The notes under the pieces are model-generated. The model was not told where the DNA came from. It was given only the letters and a program-made list of their open reading frames with translations, and did not search any database. From JAPLJU01 sp036725345 (lineage in GTDB: Bacteria > Desulfobacterota > Syntrophia > Syntrophales > UBA2192), in contig DAIMEJ010000002.1 of assembly GCA_036725345.1 (NCBI GenBank), positions 186,001 through 250,000 of the forward strand: a stretch of 64,000 nt of DNA, given 5' to 3'. The position numbers and the translations under genes were made by a program. Shown one piece after another: positions 42,710 to 52,266 of the stretch. The number at the start of each line of letters is the position of its first letter. Position 1 is the first letter of the stretch.

Positions 42710-43867
42710 ATGAACAAGACTTTTTCTTTTACGGGGGCAAAAAAAATCGTCTTCGGATGCGCCGCCTTCGAAAGCCTTGCCGAACACGTCAGGGAACTGG
42801 GCGGACGAAGGCCGCTCGTTGTGCTCGACAAAAACCTGTCGAAGGCCGGGTTCCGGGAACGGGCGCAGTCGGTTCTTGCCGGGGGCTCCCTGAAGGCCGT
42901 TTTCTTCGACAAGGTTGAGCCGGAACCGCCTCTGGAACTGGCCGATGAAGGAACGGAGGCGGCCCGCCGGGGCAAGTGCGACATCGTTGTCGGAATCGGC
43001 GGCGGAAGCGCCATGGACGTCGCAAAGGCCGTCGCGGCCCTTCTGCCCAACAAAGGCAGGGCGGCTGATTTTCTGGGGCTCAACAAGGTCCCCGGGCCGG
43101 GAATACCCACGATCATGGTGCCGACCACGGCGGGCACCGGGAGCGAGGTCACCTTCACGGCCGTTTTTCTCCGAAAAAACCTGAACAAGAAGGAAGGCAT
43201 GAACAGCCCTTACCTGTATCCCACGATGGCCCTGCTTGATCCCGCCCTCACCCTCTCTCTTCCGCCTCAGCCGACGGCGGCGACGGGCATCGATGCCCTC
43301 TGTCACGCCGTCGAGTCTTACACGTCGGTCAACTCAAGCCCCATGAGCGAGATGGTTTCCCTGGAGGCCATCCGGTTGATCGCGGAAAACCTGAGAACCT
43401 GCGTTCACAACGGTCGGAATCTGGAGGCCCGGGAGAGCATGCTCCTCGGCAGTCTTTACGCGGGCCTGGGGCTCGCCAACGCCGGCGTGGGTGCGGCCCA
43501 TTCCCTTTCCTATCCCCTGGGCGGCAAATACGGTATCGCCCACGGCGTCGCCAACACCCTCATGCTTCCGCGAATCATGGATTTCAACGTGCCGTCGGCC
43601 CAGGAGAAGTTTGCCGTCATAGCGGAGGTCATGGGGGAGAGCACGGAAGGGCTGCCCGTGCGCGAGGCGGCTTATCTTGCCGTGGATGCCGTGGAATCCC
43701 TGATTGAGGACTGCGGCGTCTTCACCACCCTGCGGGAACTCCAAGTACCCGAGGAAGACTTTCCGGAGCTGGCCAGGATCGCCCTGACGGTCACCCGGCC
43801 CCTCGAAAACAACCCGCGCAAGGTCACCTTCGAGGACGCCATCGATATCTACCGGGCCGCCTATTGA
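42710..43867 (+). CDS. kdnB: Iron-containing alcohol dehydrogenase, probable KdnB (Kdo 8-dehydrogenase)
   Basis: A 385-residue group III alcohol dehydrogenase. It has the NAD-binding GIGGGSAMDVAKAVAAL (about 97-113), PTTAGTGSEVT, and metal-ligand histidines in DALCHAVESYTS and AHSLSYPLGGKYGIAHGVANT. On its own it would be a generic Fe-ADH. Its position before a PLP aminotransferase, heptose epimerase and kdsB matches the Shewanella kdnB/kdnA setting, where KdnB oxidises Kdo to 8-keto-Kdo. Substrate inferred from context. Confidence 0.75.
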   Translation: MNKTFSFTGAKKIVFGCAAFESLAEHVRELGGRRPLVVLDKNLSKAGFRERAQSVLAGGSLKAVFFDKVEPEPPLELADEGTEAARRGKCDIVVGIGGGSAMDVAKAVAALLPNKGRAADFLGLNKVPGPGIPTIMVPTTAGTGSEVTFTAVFLRKNLNKKEGMNSPYLYPTMALLDPALTLSLPPQPTAATGIDALCHAVESYTSVNSSPMSEMVSLEAIRLIAENLRTCVHNGRNLEARESMLLGSLYAGLGLANAGVGAAHSLSYPLGGKYGIAHGVANTLMLPRIMDFNVPSAQEKFAVIAEVMGESTEGLPVREAAYLAVDAVESLIEDCGVFTTLRELQVPEEDFPELARIALTVTRPLENNPRKVTFEDAIDIYRAAY

Positions 43868-43931
43868 TGCGGCTGGGGCTTGAGGCCCAAGAGGCTGTCG
43901 CGGTGAAAGCCGCGGCGCCTGTTCGATATAC

Positions 43932-45158
43932 GTGAAACCAGAGGGAGGCAACAAAATGGCTGGTGCTGAATTAATCGGCATAGAAGAGATGAGAGAGGTT
44001 CAGGACGTCTTGGAAACAGGCGTCCTGATGCGATACGGATTCGACAAGGAGCGGAGAGGCGTCTACAAGGTTCAGGCCTTCGAAGAGGCCTTCGCGAGGT
44101 ACTGCGGTGCAAAACACGCCCTGGGCGTCACGTCGGGCTCGGCGGCCCTGAAGGTCGCACTGAAGGCTCTCGACGTCGGCCCCGGCGACGAGGTCATCGT
44201 GCCGGCCTTCACCTTCCTTGCCACATACGAGGCGGTGCTCGAAGTCGGCGCGATCCCCATCATGGCCGATATCGACGAGACCCTCAACCTCGATCCCCGG
44301 TCGGCTGAATCCAGGGTCACCGACTGCACAAAGGCCATCATCCCCGTACACATGTGCGGCGCCCCGGCCCACATCGACCGGATCCTGCAGGTGGCAAAGA
44401 AACACGGTCTCAAGGTTCTCGAAGACAACGCCCAGGGCTGCGGCGGGAGCTTCAAGGGCAAGAAGCTCGGCACCTTCGGGGAGATGGGGATCTTCAGCTT
44501 CGATTACTACAAGACGATCACGACGGGCGAAGGAGGCATGATCCTGACGGACAGCAAGGACCTTTACCTGCGGGCCGACTGGTATCACGATCACGGCCAT
44601 GATCATAACCCCAACGTCTCGCGGGCCATGGAAGGCCGCTTCATCCTGGGGTTCAACTACCGGATGAATGAAATCCAGGGCGCCCTGGGGCTTGCCCAGC
44701 TTTCGAAACTCGACCGGGTCATCGGCGAGCAGAGGAAAAACAAGGCGGCTATCCGGTCCATTCTCGAGGGTGTCCGCGGTGTCCAATTCCGCGAAATGCC
44801 CGATCCCGATGGCGATACCGCCACGTTTCTGGCATTCAATCTTCCCGATGCCGCCCTGACGAAGAAATGCCAGAAGGTTCTGGCGGAAAACGGCGTGGAC
44901 ACGATTTATTACAAGGAGAACCTGTGGCACTACGTGCCCAACTGGGAGCATTTCCTCGCGCAGGCGACGGCAAGCTCCACAAAGTATCCCTTCAAGGACC
45001 CCTGCTACAAGAAAGAAATCGTGTACCGGAGGGAGGACATCCCCCGGGCGGAGGATATCCTCGGCAGGACGCTCGTCCTGCCGATTTCGGTCCGGATGCC
45101 CAAGGGGCGCCTCGACGTGATCACCCGTGCCGTTGAGAAGGCGAAGAAGGCCCTATGA
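43932..45158 (+). CDS. kdnA: DegT/DnrJ-family aminotransferase, probable KdnA (8-amino-Kdo synthase)
   Basis: A 408-residue PLP-dependent sugar aminotransferase. The internal-aldimine Lys is Lys194 in FSFDYYKTITTGEGGM, and the early GSAALKVALKAL and VIVPAFTFLATYEAV motifs are typical of the family. In Shewanella, KdnA transaminates 8-keto-Kdo to Kdo8N. Here it follows the presumptive KdnB by 64 bases and overlaps the next gene by 4 (ATGA at 45155). A different sugar is possible. Confidence 0.78.
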   Translation: MKPEGGNKMAGAELIGIEEMREVQDVLETGVLMRYGFDKERRGVYKVQAFEEAFARYCGAKHALGVTSGSAALKVALKALDVGPGDEVIVPAFTFLATYEAVLEVGAIPIMADIDETLNLDPRSAESRVTDCTKAIIPVHMCGAPAHIDRILQVAKKHGLKVLEDNAQGCGGSFKGKKLGTFGEMGIFSFDYYKTITTGEGGMILTDSKDLYLRADWYHDHGHDHNPNVSRAMEGRFILGFNYRMNEIQGALGLAQLSKLDRVIGEQRKNKAAIRSILEGVRGVQFREMPDPDGDTATFLAFNLPDAALTKKCQKVLAENGVDTIYYKENLWHYVPNWEHFLAQATASSTKYPFKDPCYKKEIVYRREDIPRAEDILGRTLVLPISVRMPKGRLDVITRAVEKAKKAL

Positions 45159-46153
45159 AAAAACCACCGACAAAAAAAGACCTGATTGTCGTCACCGGGG
45201 GCGCGGGCTTCATCGGGAGCGCCTTCGTGTGGAAACTCAACGAGGAGGGGATCGATCGCATCCTCATCGTCGACCGTCTCGATACGACGGACAAATGGAA
45301 GAACCTGGTCAAGCGGCGGTTTACCGACTACGTTCACAAGGATGAATTTCTGGCGGCGATTCAGGCCGGCCGGTTCCGTCACCCCGTGCGGGCCGTGGTC
45401 CACATGGGGGCCTGTTCATCGACGACGGAGAGGGATGCCGATTACCTGATGCGGAACAACTACCACTACAGCGTCGAACTCGCCAGGTGGTCGCTGAAGA
45501 AGGGCGTGCCGTTCATCTATGCGAGCAGCGCGGCCACCTATGGCGACGGCTCCCGTGGTTTTTCCGATGACGACGCCGTGACGAAAACCCTCGCCCCCAT
45601 CAACATGTACGGCTACTCGAAGCAGCTCTTCGATCTGTGGGTTCTCGCCAACGGCCTTGAGAAGAAGGTCGCCGGGATCAAGTTTTTCAACGTCTTCGGT
45701 CCGAACGAGTATCACAAGGGCGACATGCGGAGCATGGTCCACAAATCCTACGGTCAGATCAGCGAGACGGGGAAGGTCCGGCTCTTCAAGTCCCACCGGC
45801 CCGAGTACAGGGACGGAGCGCAGGCAAGAGACTTTGTATACGTCAAGGATTGCGTCGAGATTCTCTGGTGGTTCCTTCAACACAAAAAGGTGGGCGGCAT
45901 ATTCAATCTCGGGTCAGGCTGCGCGCGGACATGGAACGATCTCGCCCAGGCCGTTTTCGACGCCCTGGGCATGAAGAAACAGGTCGATTATGTCGAGATG
46001 CCCGGCGCCATTCGCGACCAGTATCAGTATTTCACGGAAGCGAAGATGGACAAGCTTCGATCCGCCGGGTGCCCCGTGGCCTTCCGTTCCATGGAGGACG
46101 CGGTCTATGATTACGTCGTCAATCATCTGAAAACGAAAGATCCCTACCTTTAG
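45155..46153 (+). CDS. hldD: ADP-L-glycero-D-manno-heptose 6-epimerase
   Basis: A 332-residue extended short-chain dehydrogenase. The nucleotide-binding motif VVTGGAGFIGSAFV is at the N-terminus, the catalytic YxxxK reads YGYSKQLFD (about 150), and KFFNVFGPNEYHKGDMRSM is a heptose-epimerase hallmark. It produces the heptose donor for LPS inner core. It overlaps kdnA by 4 bases, placing it in the LPS sugar operon. Confidence 0.93.
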   Translation: MKKPPTKKDLIVVTGGAGFIGSAFVWKLNEEGIDRILIVDRLDTTDKWKNLVKRRFTDYVHKDEFLAAIQAGRFRHPVRAVVHMGACSSTTERDADYLMRNNYHYSVELARWSLKKGVPFIYASSAATYGDGSRGFSDDDAVTKTLAPINMYGYSKQLFDLWVLANGLEKKVAGIKFFNVFGPNEYHKGDMRSMVHKSYGQISETGKVRLFKSHRPEYRDGAQARDFVYVKDCVEILWWFLQHKKVGGIFNLGSGCARTWNDLAQAVFDALGMKKQVDYVEMPGAIRDQYQYFTEAKMDKLRSAGCPVAFRSMEDAVYDYVVNHLKTKDPYL

Positions 46154-46174
46154 AGCGTCACGGGAGTTCCAGTC

Positions 46175-46918
46175 ATGCGGGTCGTCTGTGTCATACCGGC
46201 GCGGTATTCGTCCTCGAGGTTCAAAGGTAAGCCCCTGGCCGATATCTGCGGGAAACCGATGATCCAGCGGGTCTATGAAAGGGCCCTGAGATCCGCCACC
46301 GTGTCCGACGTGGTCGTGGCCACCGACGACGGGAGGATCTTCGATGCGGTGAGACGTTTCGGCGGGAAAGCCGTCATGACCTCGGCCGCTCACCGCTCCG
46401 GAACCGACCGGATCGCCGAAGCGGTGTCCGGGCTTTCAGCGGCCGACCGGGACATCGTCGTCAACATCCAGGGGGACCAACCTCTCTTTGAACCCTCCCA
46501 GATCGACGAGGTTGTGAAACCGCTCATCGACGACCCGTCCGTTGATTTTTCAACCCTCATCTACCGGATCCTGAGCAAGGAAGAGGTGAGCGACCCCAAC
46601 GCGGTCAAGGTGGTCTTCGACCGAGACCATTTCGCCCTGTATTTTTCCCGGTCGCCCATCCCCTACTGCCGGGACGCGGGAGGGACCCCCGTCTATTACA
46701 AGCACCACGGAATCTACGCGTACCGAAAGTCGTTTCTCATGACCTTCACAAAACTGGAAGAAGGGTATCTGGAGCGGCTCGAGGCCCTGGAACAACTGAG
46801 GGCGATGGAACACGGCCACCGGATCAAGGTGGTTGAAACCCTTCAGGACTCCATCGAAGTCGACACCCCGCAGGATCTGGATCGGGTTATAAAGGTCTAC
46901 GGGAAAGGGCCGTTATAG
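46175..46918 (+). CDS. kdsB: CMP-Kdo (or CMP-Kdo8N) synthetase
   Basis: A 247-residue cytidylyltransferase. N-terminal VIPARYSSSRFKGKPLADI, central NIQGDQPLFEP and C-terminal EVDTPQDLDRV are standard KdsB motifs. It activates an ulosonic acid before lipid A glycosylation. Because it lies directly after kdnB-kdnA-hldD, it may prefer 8-amino-Kdo, as reported for Shewanella KdsB (from memory). Start ATG 46175 has a weak RBS. Confidence 0.95.
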   Translation: MRVVCVIPARYSSSRFKGKPLADICGKPMIQRVYERALRSATVSDVVVATDDGRIFDAVRRFGGKAVMTSAAHRSGTDRIAEAVSGLSAADRDIVVNIQGDQPLFEPSQIDEVVKPLIDDPSVDFSTLIYRILSKEEVSDPNAVKVVFDRDHFALYFSRSPIPYCRDAGGTPVYYKHHGIYAYRKSFLMTFTKLEEGYLERLEALEQLRAMEHGHRIKVVETLQDSIEVDTPQDLDRVIKVYGKGPL

Positions 46919-46955
46919 CCCCCGGCAACAAAATGCCAGGAAGAAACAGCCGACC

Positions 46956-47702
46956 ATGAAGGTGATAGACTCCCATATCCACTGTGGCATTCAAAACTCG
47001 GATCTTCCCTTTGAGACCATCCGGCGCTATCTGTCAAACGGCAACATACAGGGCGCGTGCCTCTATGCCCCCGTGGAGGACATCTACAACCGCTACGACG
47101 AGCATTTCGAGGACTCGAAGCCCTGGATCGCCACCCGCCAGCGGGCGAACGAATACGTGCTCCGGCTTCAGGAGGCCCACGAGGACATCTTCGCCTATTA
47201 CTTCGTGTGGAATGATTTCCGTCGGGAGGAACTGAAGAAAGGCTACAGAGGGGTGAAATGGCACCGGCACGAATACGAACCCCTCTATCACTACGATGAT
47301 CCGCGCTGCGAGGATTTTCTTCAGGAGGTCTACCGCCTGCGGTTGCCCATCGTCCTCGAGGAGTCATACGAGAACACGCTCGGCATGCTCCGGCGTATCG
47401 ACGGGCGCACAACGGTGATCATCCCTCACATGGGCGGGTTGAACGGAGGTTTCACGGCCCTTTTTCAGGCGAAGATCTGGGATGACGAGACCGTTTTCGC
47501 CGACACAGCCCTGGCCACACCCTACGAGATGGACATTTTCCTGAAGCGCTACGGGAGCGACCGGCTTCTCTTCGGGAGTGATTTCCCTTTCGGTTATCCC
47601 GGAAGCGAGCTCTCCAAGGTCCAGAGGCTCAAGCTCAGTGATGTGGATTACGAGAAGGTCGTGAGCGCAAATATCCTGAAGCTCATGAAAGAGCCCGCCT
47701 GA
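46956..47702 (+). CDS. Amidohydrolase-family metal-dependent hydrolase
   Basis: A 248-residue TIM-barrel hydrolase. The metal ligands HIHCG (start), the mid-chain GVKWHRHEYEP and IIPHMGG, and a final LLFGSDFPFG Asp are visible. It is like the amidohydrolase 2 group, decarboxylases or hydrolases. Substrate unknown. It starts 37 bases after kdsB and is followed at once by a metallo-hydrolase gene, so a short hydrolase pair is likely. Confidence 0.8.
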   Translation: MKVIDSHIHCGIQNSDLPFETIRRYLSNGNIQGACLYAPVEDIYNRYDEHFEDSKPWIATRQRANEYVLRLQEAHEDIFAYYFVWNDFRREELKKGYRGVKWHRHEYEPLYHYDDPRCEDFLQEVYRLRLPIVLEESYENTLGMLRRIDGRTTVIIPHMGGLNGGFTALFQAKIWDDETVFADTALATPYEMDIFLKRYGSDRLLFGSDFPFGYPGSELSKVQRLKLSDVDYEKVVSANILKLMKEPA

Positions 47703-47732
47703 CAGGTGTCTTCCGGGAGAGAGGCGAAGGGC

Positions 47733-48374
47733 ATGAAAATATTCGATGGGCTTCGGGCCTTTATCTGGCGGGACAACCGGGCCAACAACTGCAACGCCTA
47801 CCTCATCGAGGATTCAAAGCGCATCCTCGTCGACCCGGGCCATCGGGACTTCTTCGACCACGTGCAGCAGGGGCTCGCGAAGCTGAAGATCTCCAGGGAT
47901 CAGATCGACGTCGTACTGGTCACCCACGGCCATCCTGACCACCTCGAGATGGCTTCAAATTTCAAGGCACCGACCCTCGTCGGGATGGGCGAGGAGGAAT
48001 ACCGCTTCACGAAGGAAAACTTCGCCCCCTACTACAAGATCCCCGAGCCCGCCTTTCTTCTCCGGGAGGGCGATCTCACCATCGGGGATGTCACCCTGAG
48101 AATCATGCTGACGCCGGGACACTCCCCGGGATCCCTTTGCATCTACTGGCCCCTTAAGAAGGCGCTCTTCACCGGCGACGTGGTCTTCAGCCAGGGCATC
48201 GGCAGGACGGACCTTGTGGGTGGAGACGGAGGTCTCTTGAAGGAGAGCATCCGGCGCCTCGCAGCGCTGGATGTGGAGCATCTGCTGCCGGGTCACGGCG
48301 AGATGATCTCCGGGCGGAAAAACGTGAAGGCCAATTTCAAGATGATCGAGGATTACTGGTTCAACTACCTGTGA
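47733..48374 (+). CDS. MBL-fold metallo-hydrolase (second paralogue)
   Basis: A 213-residue hydrolase like the one at 25020-25688. It has THGHPDHLEMAS, MLTPGHSPGSL and LFTGDVVFSQGIGRTD. Start chosen at ATG 47733, with GAGAGGCGAAGG as RBS; a GTG 27 bases upstream is the alternative. The C-terminal LLPGHGEMI is the last zinc ligand region. Substrate unknown. Its end overlaps the converging hypothetical gene by 14 bases. Confidence 0.87.
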   Translation: MKIFDGLRAFIWRDNRANNCNAYLIEDSKRILVDPGHRDFFDHVQQGLAKLKISRDQIDVVLVTHGHPDHLEMASNFKAPTLVGMGEEEYRFTKENFAPYYKIPEPAFLLREGDLTIGDVTLRIMLTPGHSPGSLCIYWPLKKALFTGDVVFSQGIGRTDLVGGDGGLLKESIRRLAALDVEHLLPGHGEMISGRKNVKANFKMIEDYWFNYL

Positions 48375-48873
48375 GATTCAGGGCCTGCTCCCTGAACTTT
48401 TCGAGAGCCGCTTTGTAGGAAGACGCCCACTCGGGATCTCCCGCGACGTTCGGCAGGACGGCCGATCCGGAAACGCCGCTTCGGGCGAGCTTTTCTCCGA
48501 GGCCTTTCAGACGCGCGACCCGCAGGGCAATGAGATCCTTCAGGAACACGTCCATGCTTTTCTCCAGCGGTTCGGTCCTCAGGTGCAAAAGTTCCTTCAT
48601 CATCCGGAGAACTTTTCCGTTGTCACCTTCCGGGTGAAGATGGGCGATGAGTTCCGATCGGAGAAAGTCCCGGGCCGTTTTGTCCTTGAGGGGTTCTTTG
48701 AGCTCGCGCCCGATATCCTCGAGGGTAGCCTTGTCGTCCAGAAACCTCCCGACCCACAGTCTGATTTTCTTGGCCTCTTCTTCCCGTCTCAGGGTTTCTT
48801 TCTCCTCAGCCGAGAGGCTGAGCCCCTTCGTTTTTTCCATGATGATGTCGAGCGTGCTTTTGATCTCAGCCAT
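48361..48873 (-). CDS. Hypothetical coiled-coil protein
   Basis: A 170-residue charged, helical cytoplasmic protein (MAEIKSTLDIIMEKTKGLS and then several predicted coiled segments). No known domain found. It lies 75 bases downstream of the second ABC permease on the same strand, and its 3' end overlaps the metallo-hydrolase gene. Possibly co-transcribed with the exporter; no functional clue. Confidence 0.6.
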   Translation of the reverse strand: MAEIKSTLDIIMEKTKGLSLSAEEKETLRREEEAKKIRLWVGRFLDDKATLEDIGRELKEPLKDKTARDFLRSELIAHLHPEGDNGKVLRMMKELLHLRTEPLEKSMDVFLKDLIALRVARLKGLGEKLARSGVSGSAVLPNVAGDPEWASSYKAALEKFREQALNLTGS

Positions 48874-48948
48874 AGGTATCCTCTTTCTTGTGGTTCCCGG
48901 CGGTCGAGCGTGAAGGTTTATACCCGCAAATGCCTGATTTTTCCAGTC

Positions 48949-50178
48949 TCAGGATCTGATGATGTCCACCGGTTCAACGAGGGTGGCTTTCTTCGCGGGG
49001 TAGATACCGGCCATGACGCCGACGGCGACGGAGGCCGCGAAGGACAGAAAAAGCCCGATCAGGGAAAGCGTGAAGGGGTATTTCAGGATTTGAAACAGCA
49101 CAACGGTCAGAAGAAACCCGGCTACGACGCCCACCACCCCCCCCGTGAGCGAAATGAAAGACGACTCCATGAGAAACTGCAGGGTGATGTCCCTCTTACG
49201 GGACCCCACGGCCCGCCGAATGCCGATTTCAACCTTTCTTTCATTGACGATGAGAATCATGATGGACAAAATGCCGAGCCCGCCGATGACAAAGGAAGCG
49301 GCGGCGGCAATCCGCCCCAGGACCGTGATAAGGTCCATGGCCTGCGTCTTCAGCGCCAGGACGTCCTTCATGTCGATGACGCCGAAATCATCGTTCTCCC
49401 CGGGTTTTATATTGTGTCGCTTCCGCATCAGATTTTCTATATCGGCTTTGGCCGAAGGGATGAGTTCTTCACGGGTAATCTGGACGTAGATGTTGTTGAC
49501 GTTGGTCTTGTTGACCATGGACTTGAGGAACGTCTGCAAGGGGACGAAGATCTGGCTGTCCTGGTCGGCGCCGGAAACATCGGCACCCTTCTCTTCCATG
49601 ATACCGATGACCTGGCAGGGCACGCGCCAGATCAGGATGTACTGTCCAATGGGATTTTCATCACCGAAAAGCTTGTCCACGACGGTACGGCCCAGGACGG
49701 CAACCTTGGCCCGATCCGCGTTGTGTTTTTCGGTAATGAAGTTTCCCTGCCGGACGTAAAAGTTCCGGATGTCCTGGAAATTCGGCTCCACCCCGTTTAC
49801 CAGGATCCCCTTCAGCACCGTGTTGCCGTAACGGACGGGAAGGGTTTTGTAACCTGTGGGGGACAGGTCGGAAACCGACGGGATCGAGTCCTTGATGGCC
49901 CGGGCGTCCTCCGGGGTCAGGTTCGTCGCAGAACTCATCAGCGGCATCCCCGCGCCCACGCGCCGCACGATGCCGCTGCGGACGATGAGCAGATCCTTTC
50001 CCATGCTGTCGATGTCCTGCTCGGTCTTGATGGCGAGCGAGCCCGAAAGATTGGACACGATGATCAGCGAAAAAGTCCCGAAGAAGACGCCCAGCACGGC
50101 GAGCATGGTGCGCCACTTGAACTGTACCAGCGACCGGCGTGCGATTTTCAGATTGAGGAAAATCCGTCTTAAATCCAT
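48949..50178 (-). CDS. ABC transporter permease, MacB/FtsX type (second permease)
   Basis: A 409-residue permease with an N-terminal helix, a large periplasmic domain (about 50-280) and three C-terminal helices (IAAAASFVIGGLGILSIMILI and others), followed by the typical VGIRRAVGSRKRDI stretch and an APAKK-like end. It is the last of five exporter genes. It differs clearly from the neighbouring permease, so the two may form a heterodimer. Confidence 0.88.
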   Translation of the reverse strand: MDLRRIFLNLKIARRSLVQFKWRTMLAVLGVFFGTFSLIIVSNLSGSLAIKTEQDIDSMGKDLLIVRSGIVRRVGAGMPLMSSATNLTPEDARAIKDSIPSVSDLSPTGYKTLPVRYGNTVLKGILVNGVEPNFQDIRNFYVRQGNFITEKHNADRAKVAVLGRTVVDKLFGDENPIGQYILIWRVPCQVIGIMEEKGADVSGADQDSQIFVPLQTFLKSMVNKTNVNNIYVQITREELIPSAKADIENLMRKRHNIKPGENDDFGVIDMKDVLALKTQAMDLITVLGRIAAAASFVIGGLGILSIMILIVNERKVEIGIRRAVGSRKRDITLQFLMESSFISLTGGVVGVVAGFLLTVVLFQILKYPFTLSLIGLFLSFAASVAVGVMAGIYPAKKATLVEPVDIIRS

Positions 50179-50286
50179 GGAACGTCACAGAGAAAACATG
50201 GGTCATGGAATATGGGAATGACGGGGAACAGCAGACAGGAAGAGACCCAAGATTCCAATCCTCCATCACTCCATCGCCGCAGGGGA

Positions 50287-51501
50287 TCAAGCCCTTATCG
50301 CTTCGATGGGCTCCAGGTTCGCTGCCTGCCTTGCCGGATGAAGCCCGAATCCGATGCCGATGGCCCATGACAACACGAGGCCGATGGCGAAGGCCTTCCA
50401 TGAAAAGTACACCGGAAACTCCGCCACGTACGTCAGCAGCTGCGCGGAGATGACGCCGAGGATGAAACCGACGACACCGCCGGCCGTCGTGATCATCACA
50501 GCCTCCGTCAGGAACTGTATCATGATGTCCTTTCTGCGCGCCCCCACGGAGCGGCGGATCCCGATCTCCTTGACCCGCTCCTTGACGGATAACAGAAACA
50601 GATTTGCCAGAACGAAGCCGGCGACGATAAGGGAGATGACGCCGACGATCCCGATGAAGACGACAAGCGACCCCGTGAGGGCCACGAGGAAATTGACGAT
50701 GTCCTTGGAGGAGAAAATTCGAAAGTCATCGGGCTGGCCGTCGGGGATCCGGTGCAGGTAGCGGATCAGACGCTTCAGCTCCTCGACGCGGAGGTCCACG
50801 TTCTCCAGATCGGTGAAGCGCAGACGCATGGCGACCACATACCGGGGTTCGTTCTGGATCTTCTTCATCACCGTCGTGTAGGGCAGGATGATGCGGTTGT
50901 CGAGGCTGCCCCCGCCGGCCGTCGTGCCGCGCTCCTGGAGAACGCCCACGATCTGAACCGGGAGGTTTCGCACCTGAATGAACTTGCCCACGGGGCTTTC
51001 ATTCCCGAAGAGTTCCCGGGCAACCTCCTGGCCGATGAGCCCCACGTTGGCGTAACGCCGTATGTCGTCGTCCGTGAAGTCGGAGCCCTCCACGACGGGC
51101 CACGTCCAGGCCCGGCTGAAATCGCTCGAAGAGCCAACGACGAGGCTCTGATAACGGTTTCCCCTGTAAGAAACGGTGGTGCTGCCCACCCATGTCGAAG
51201 GAACGACGACGTAGGCCGTTGGAAAAGCCTGACGAATGGCCTCGACGTCGTCAAGGGTGATCGTCTTATCCCGCTGGCCGATGGCGCGGGCTTCTTCGCT
51301 GCCGCTCATGACCATGACGGAATCGGGGCCGAAGCTGGCCACGATGTCGTAGGCTTTCTTGTAGGCCCCTTCCGTGGCGGCCACAATGATCGTGATGGCC
51401 GAGATGCCCAGGGCGACGCTCACGAGGCAGAAGAAGGTCCTGAGCTTGAAGGCCTTCACGGCTTCGAAAGACTGGATCAAAAGCAGGGAGAGACGGTCCA
51501 T
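50287..51501 (-). CDS. ABC transporter permease, MacB/FtsX type (first permease)
   Basis: A 404-residue permease with the same topology as the previous one. An N-terminal helix (FFCLVSVALGISAITIIVAA) is followed by a long periplasmic domain and three C-terminal helices. EIGIRRSVGARRKDI and a tail ending NLEPIEAIRA mark the family. It follows the ATPase gene and precedes the other permease by 108 bases. Confidence 0.9.
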   Translation of the reverse strand: MDRLSLLLIQSFEAVKAFKLRTFFCLVSVALGISAITIIVAATEGAYKKAYDIVASFGPDSVMVMSGSEEARAIGQRDKTITLDDVEAIRQAFPTAYVVVPSTWVGSTTVSYRGNRYQSLVVGSSSDFSRAWTWPVVEGSDFTDDDIRRYANVGLIGQEVARELFGNESPVGKFIQVRNLPVQIVGVLQERGTTAGGGSLDNRIILPYTTVMKKIQNEPRYVVAMRLRFTDLENVDLRVEELKRLIRYLHRIPDGQPDDFRIFSSKDIVNFLVALTGSLVVFIGIVGVISLIVAGFVLANLFLLSVKERVKEIGIRRSVGARRKDIMIQFLTEAVMITTAGGVVGFILGVISAQLLTYVAEFPVYFSWKAFAIGLVLSWAIGIGFGLHPARQAANLEPIEAIRA

Positions 51502-51591
51502 AATAAGCAGGCGCAGGGCTTAAGGCTTAAGGCTAATAAAAGCTGGAAACCGAAGAGTCCCCTTCGCCATGTGCCTTATGCCTTTTGCCGT

Positions 51592-52266
51592 TTATTGTGT
51601 TATCACCCCGTCGCGAATGTGGATGACGCGGCGGGCGAAGGAAGCGATGTCGGAATCGTGTGTTATGACGACGACGGTCTTGCCGCGCTGGTTCATCTGC
51701 GTCAGGACGTTCATGATCTCCGTGGCGGTTTGACTGTCGAGCTGACCGGTAGGTTCATCGGCCAGGAGGAGTTCCGGGTCGTTGATGAGCGCGCGGCTGA
51801 TGGCCACGCGCTGCTGTTCCCCTCCGGAGAGCTGCGTCGGCCGGAAGTTCATCCGGCCTTCGAGGCCGACGATCTTGAGAAGCTCGACGGCCCGGTCCCG
51901 GACCCGGTCTTTGCGCTTCTCTCTGTAGAGGGTCGGCAGGAGAATGTTTTCGAGGACCGTCGCGTAGGGCAGGAGGTAGAAGCTCTGGAAGACGAAACCG
52001 ATGTGCTCGTTGCGCAGCTCGGATAGCTCGTCGTCGTTGAGTTGTGTCACATCACGGCCGGTCAGGATATAGCGGCCTGACGTGGGCACATCGAGACACC
52101 CCAGGAGGTTCATGAGCGTCGATTTACCGGAACCGGAGGTCCCCATGATGGCCGTGAACTCACCCGGCTGGATCGTGAGGTTGATTCCCTTGAGGACGTG
52201 GAGGTCCTGTTCGCCCAGGTGAAAGGTCTTGGTGATATTCTCCATGACGCACACGGGATCGGCCAT
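51592..52266 (-). CDS. ABC transporter ATPase, MacB/LolD type
   Basis: A 224-residue ATPase. Walker A is GTSGSGKSTLMNLLG, the signature is LSGGEQQR, and Walker B is LLLADEPTGQLD. The LNDDELSELRNEHIGFVFQS loop is typical of MacB/LolD proteins. Start overlaps the adaptor stop (TAATG), showing translational coupling. It should drive both permeases. Confidence 0.95.
   Translation of the reverse strand: MADPVCVMENITKTFHLGEQDLHVLKGINLTIQPGEFTAIMGTSGSGKSTLMNLLGCLDVPTSGRYILTGRDVTQLNDDELSELRNEHIGFVFQSFYLLPYATVLENILLPTLYREKRKDRVRDRAVELLKIVGLEGRMNFRPTQLSGGEQQRVAISRALINDPELLLADEPTGQLDSQTATEIMNVLTQMNQRGKTVVVITHDSDIASFARRVIHIRDGVITQ

Noticed and set aside
43926..43942. Second parS site (ATACGTGAAACC)
   Set aside because: Only one half of the palindrome matches; the other half reads GTTCGAT, so ParB binding is unlikely.
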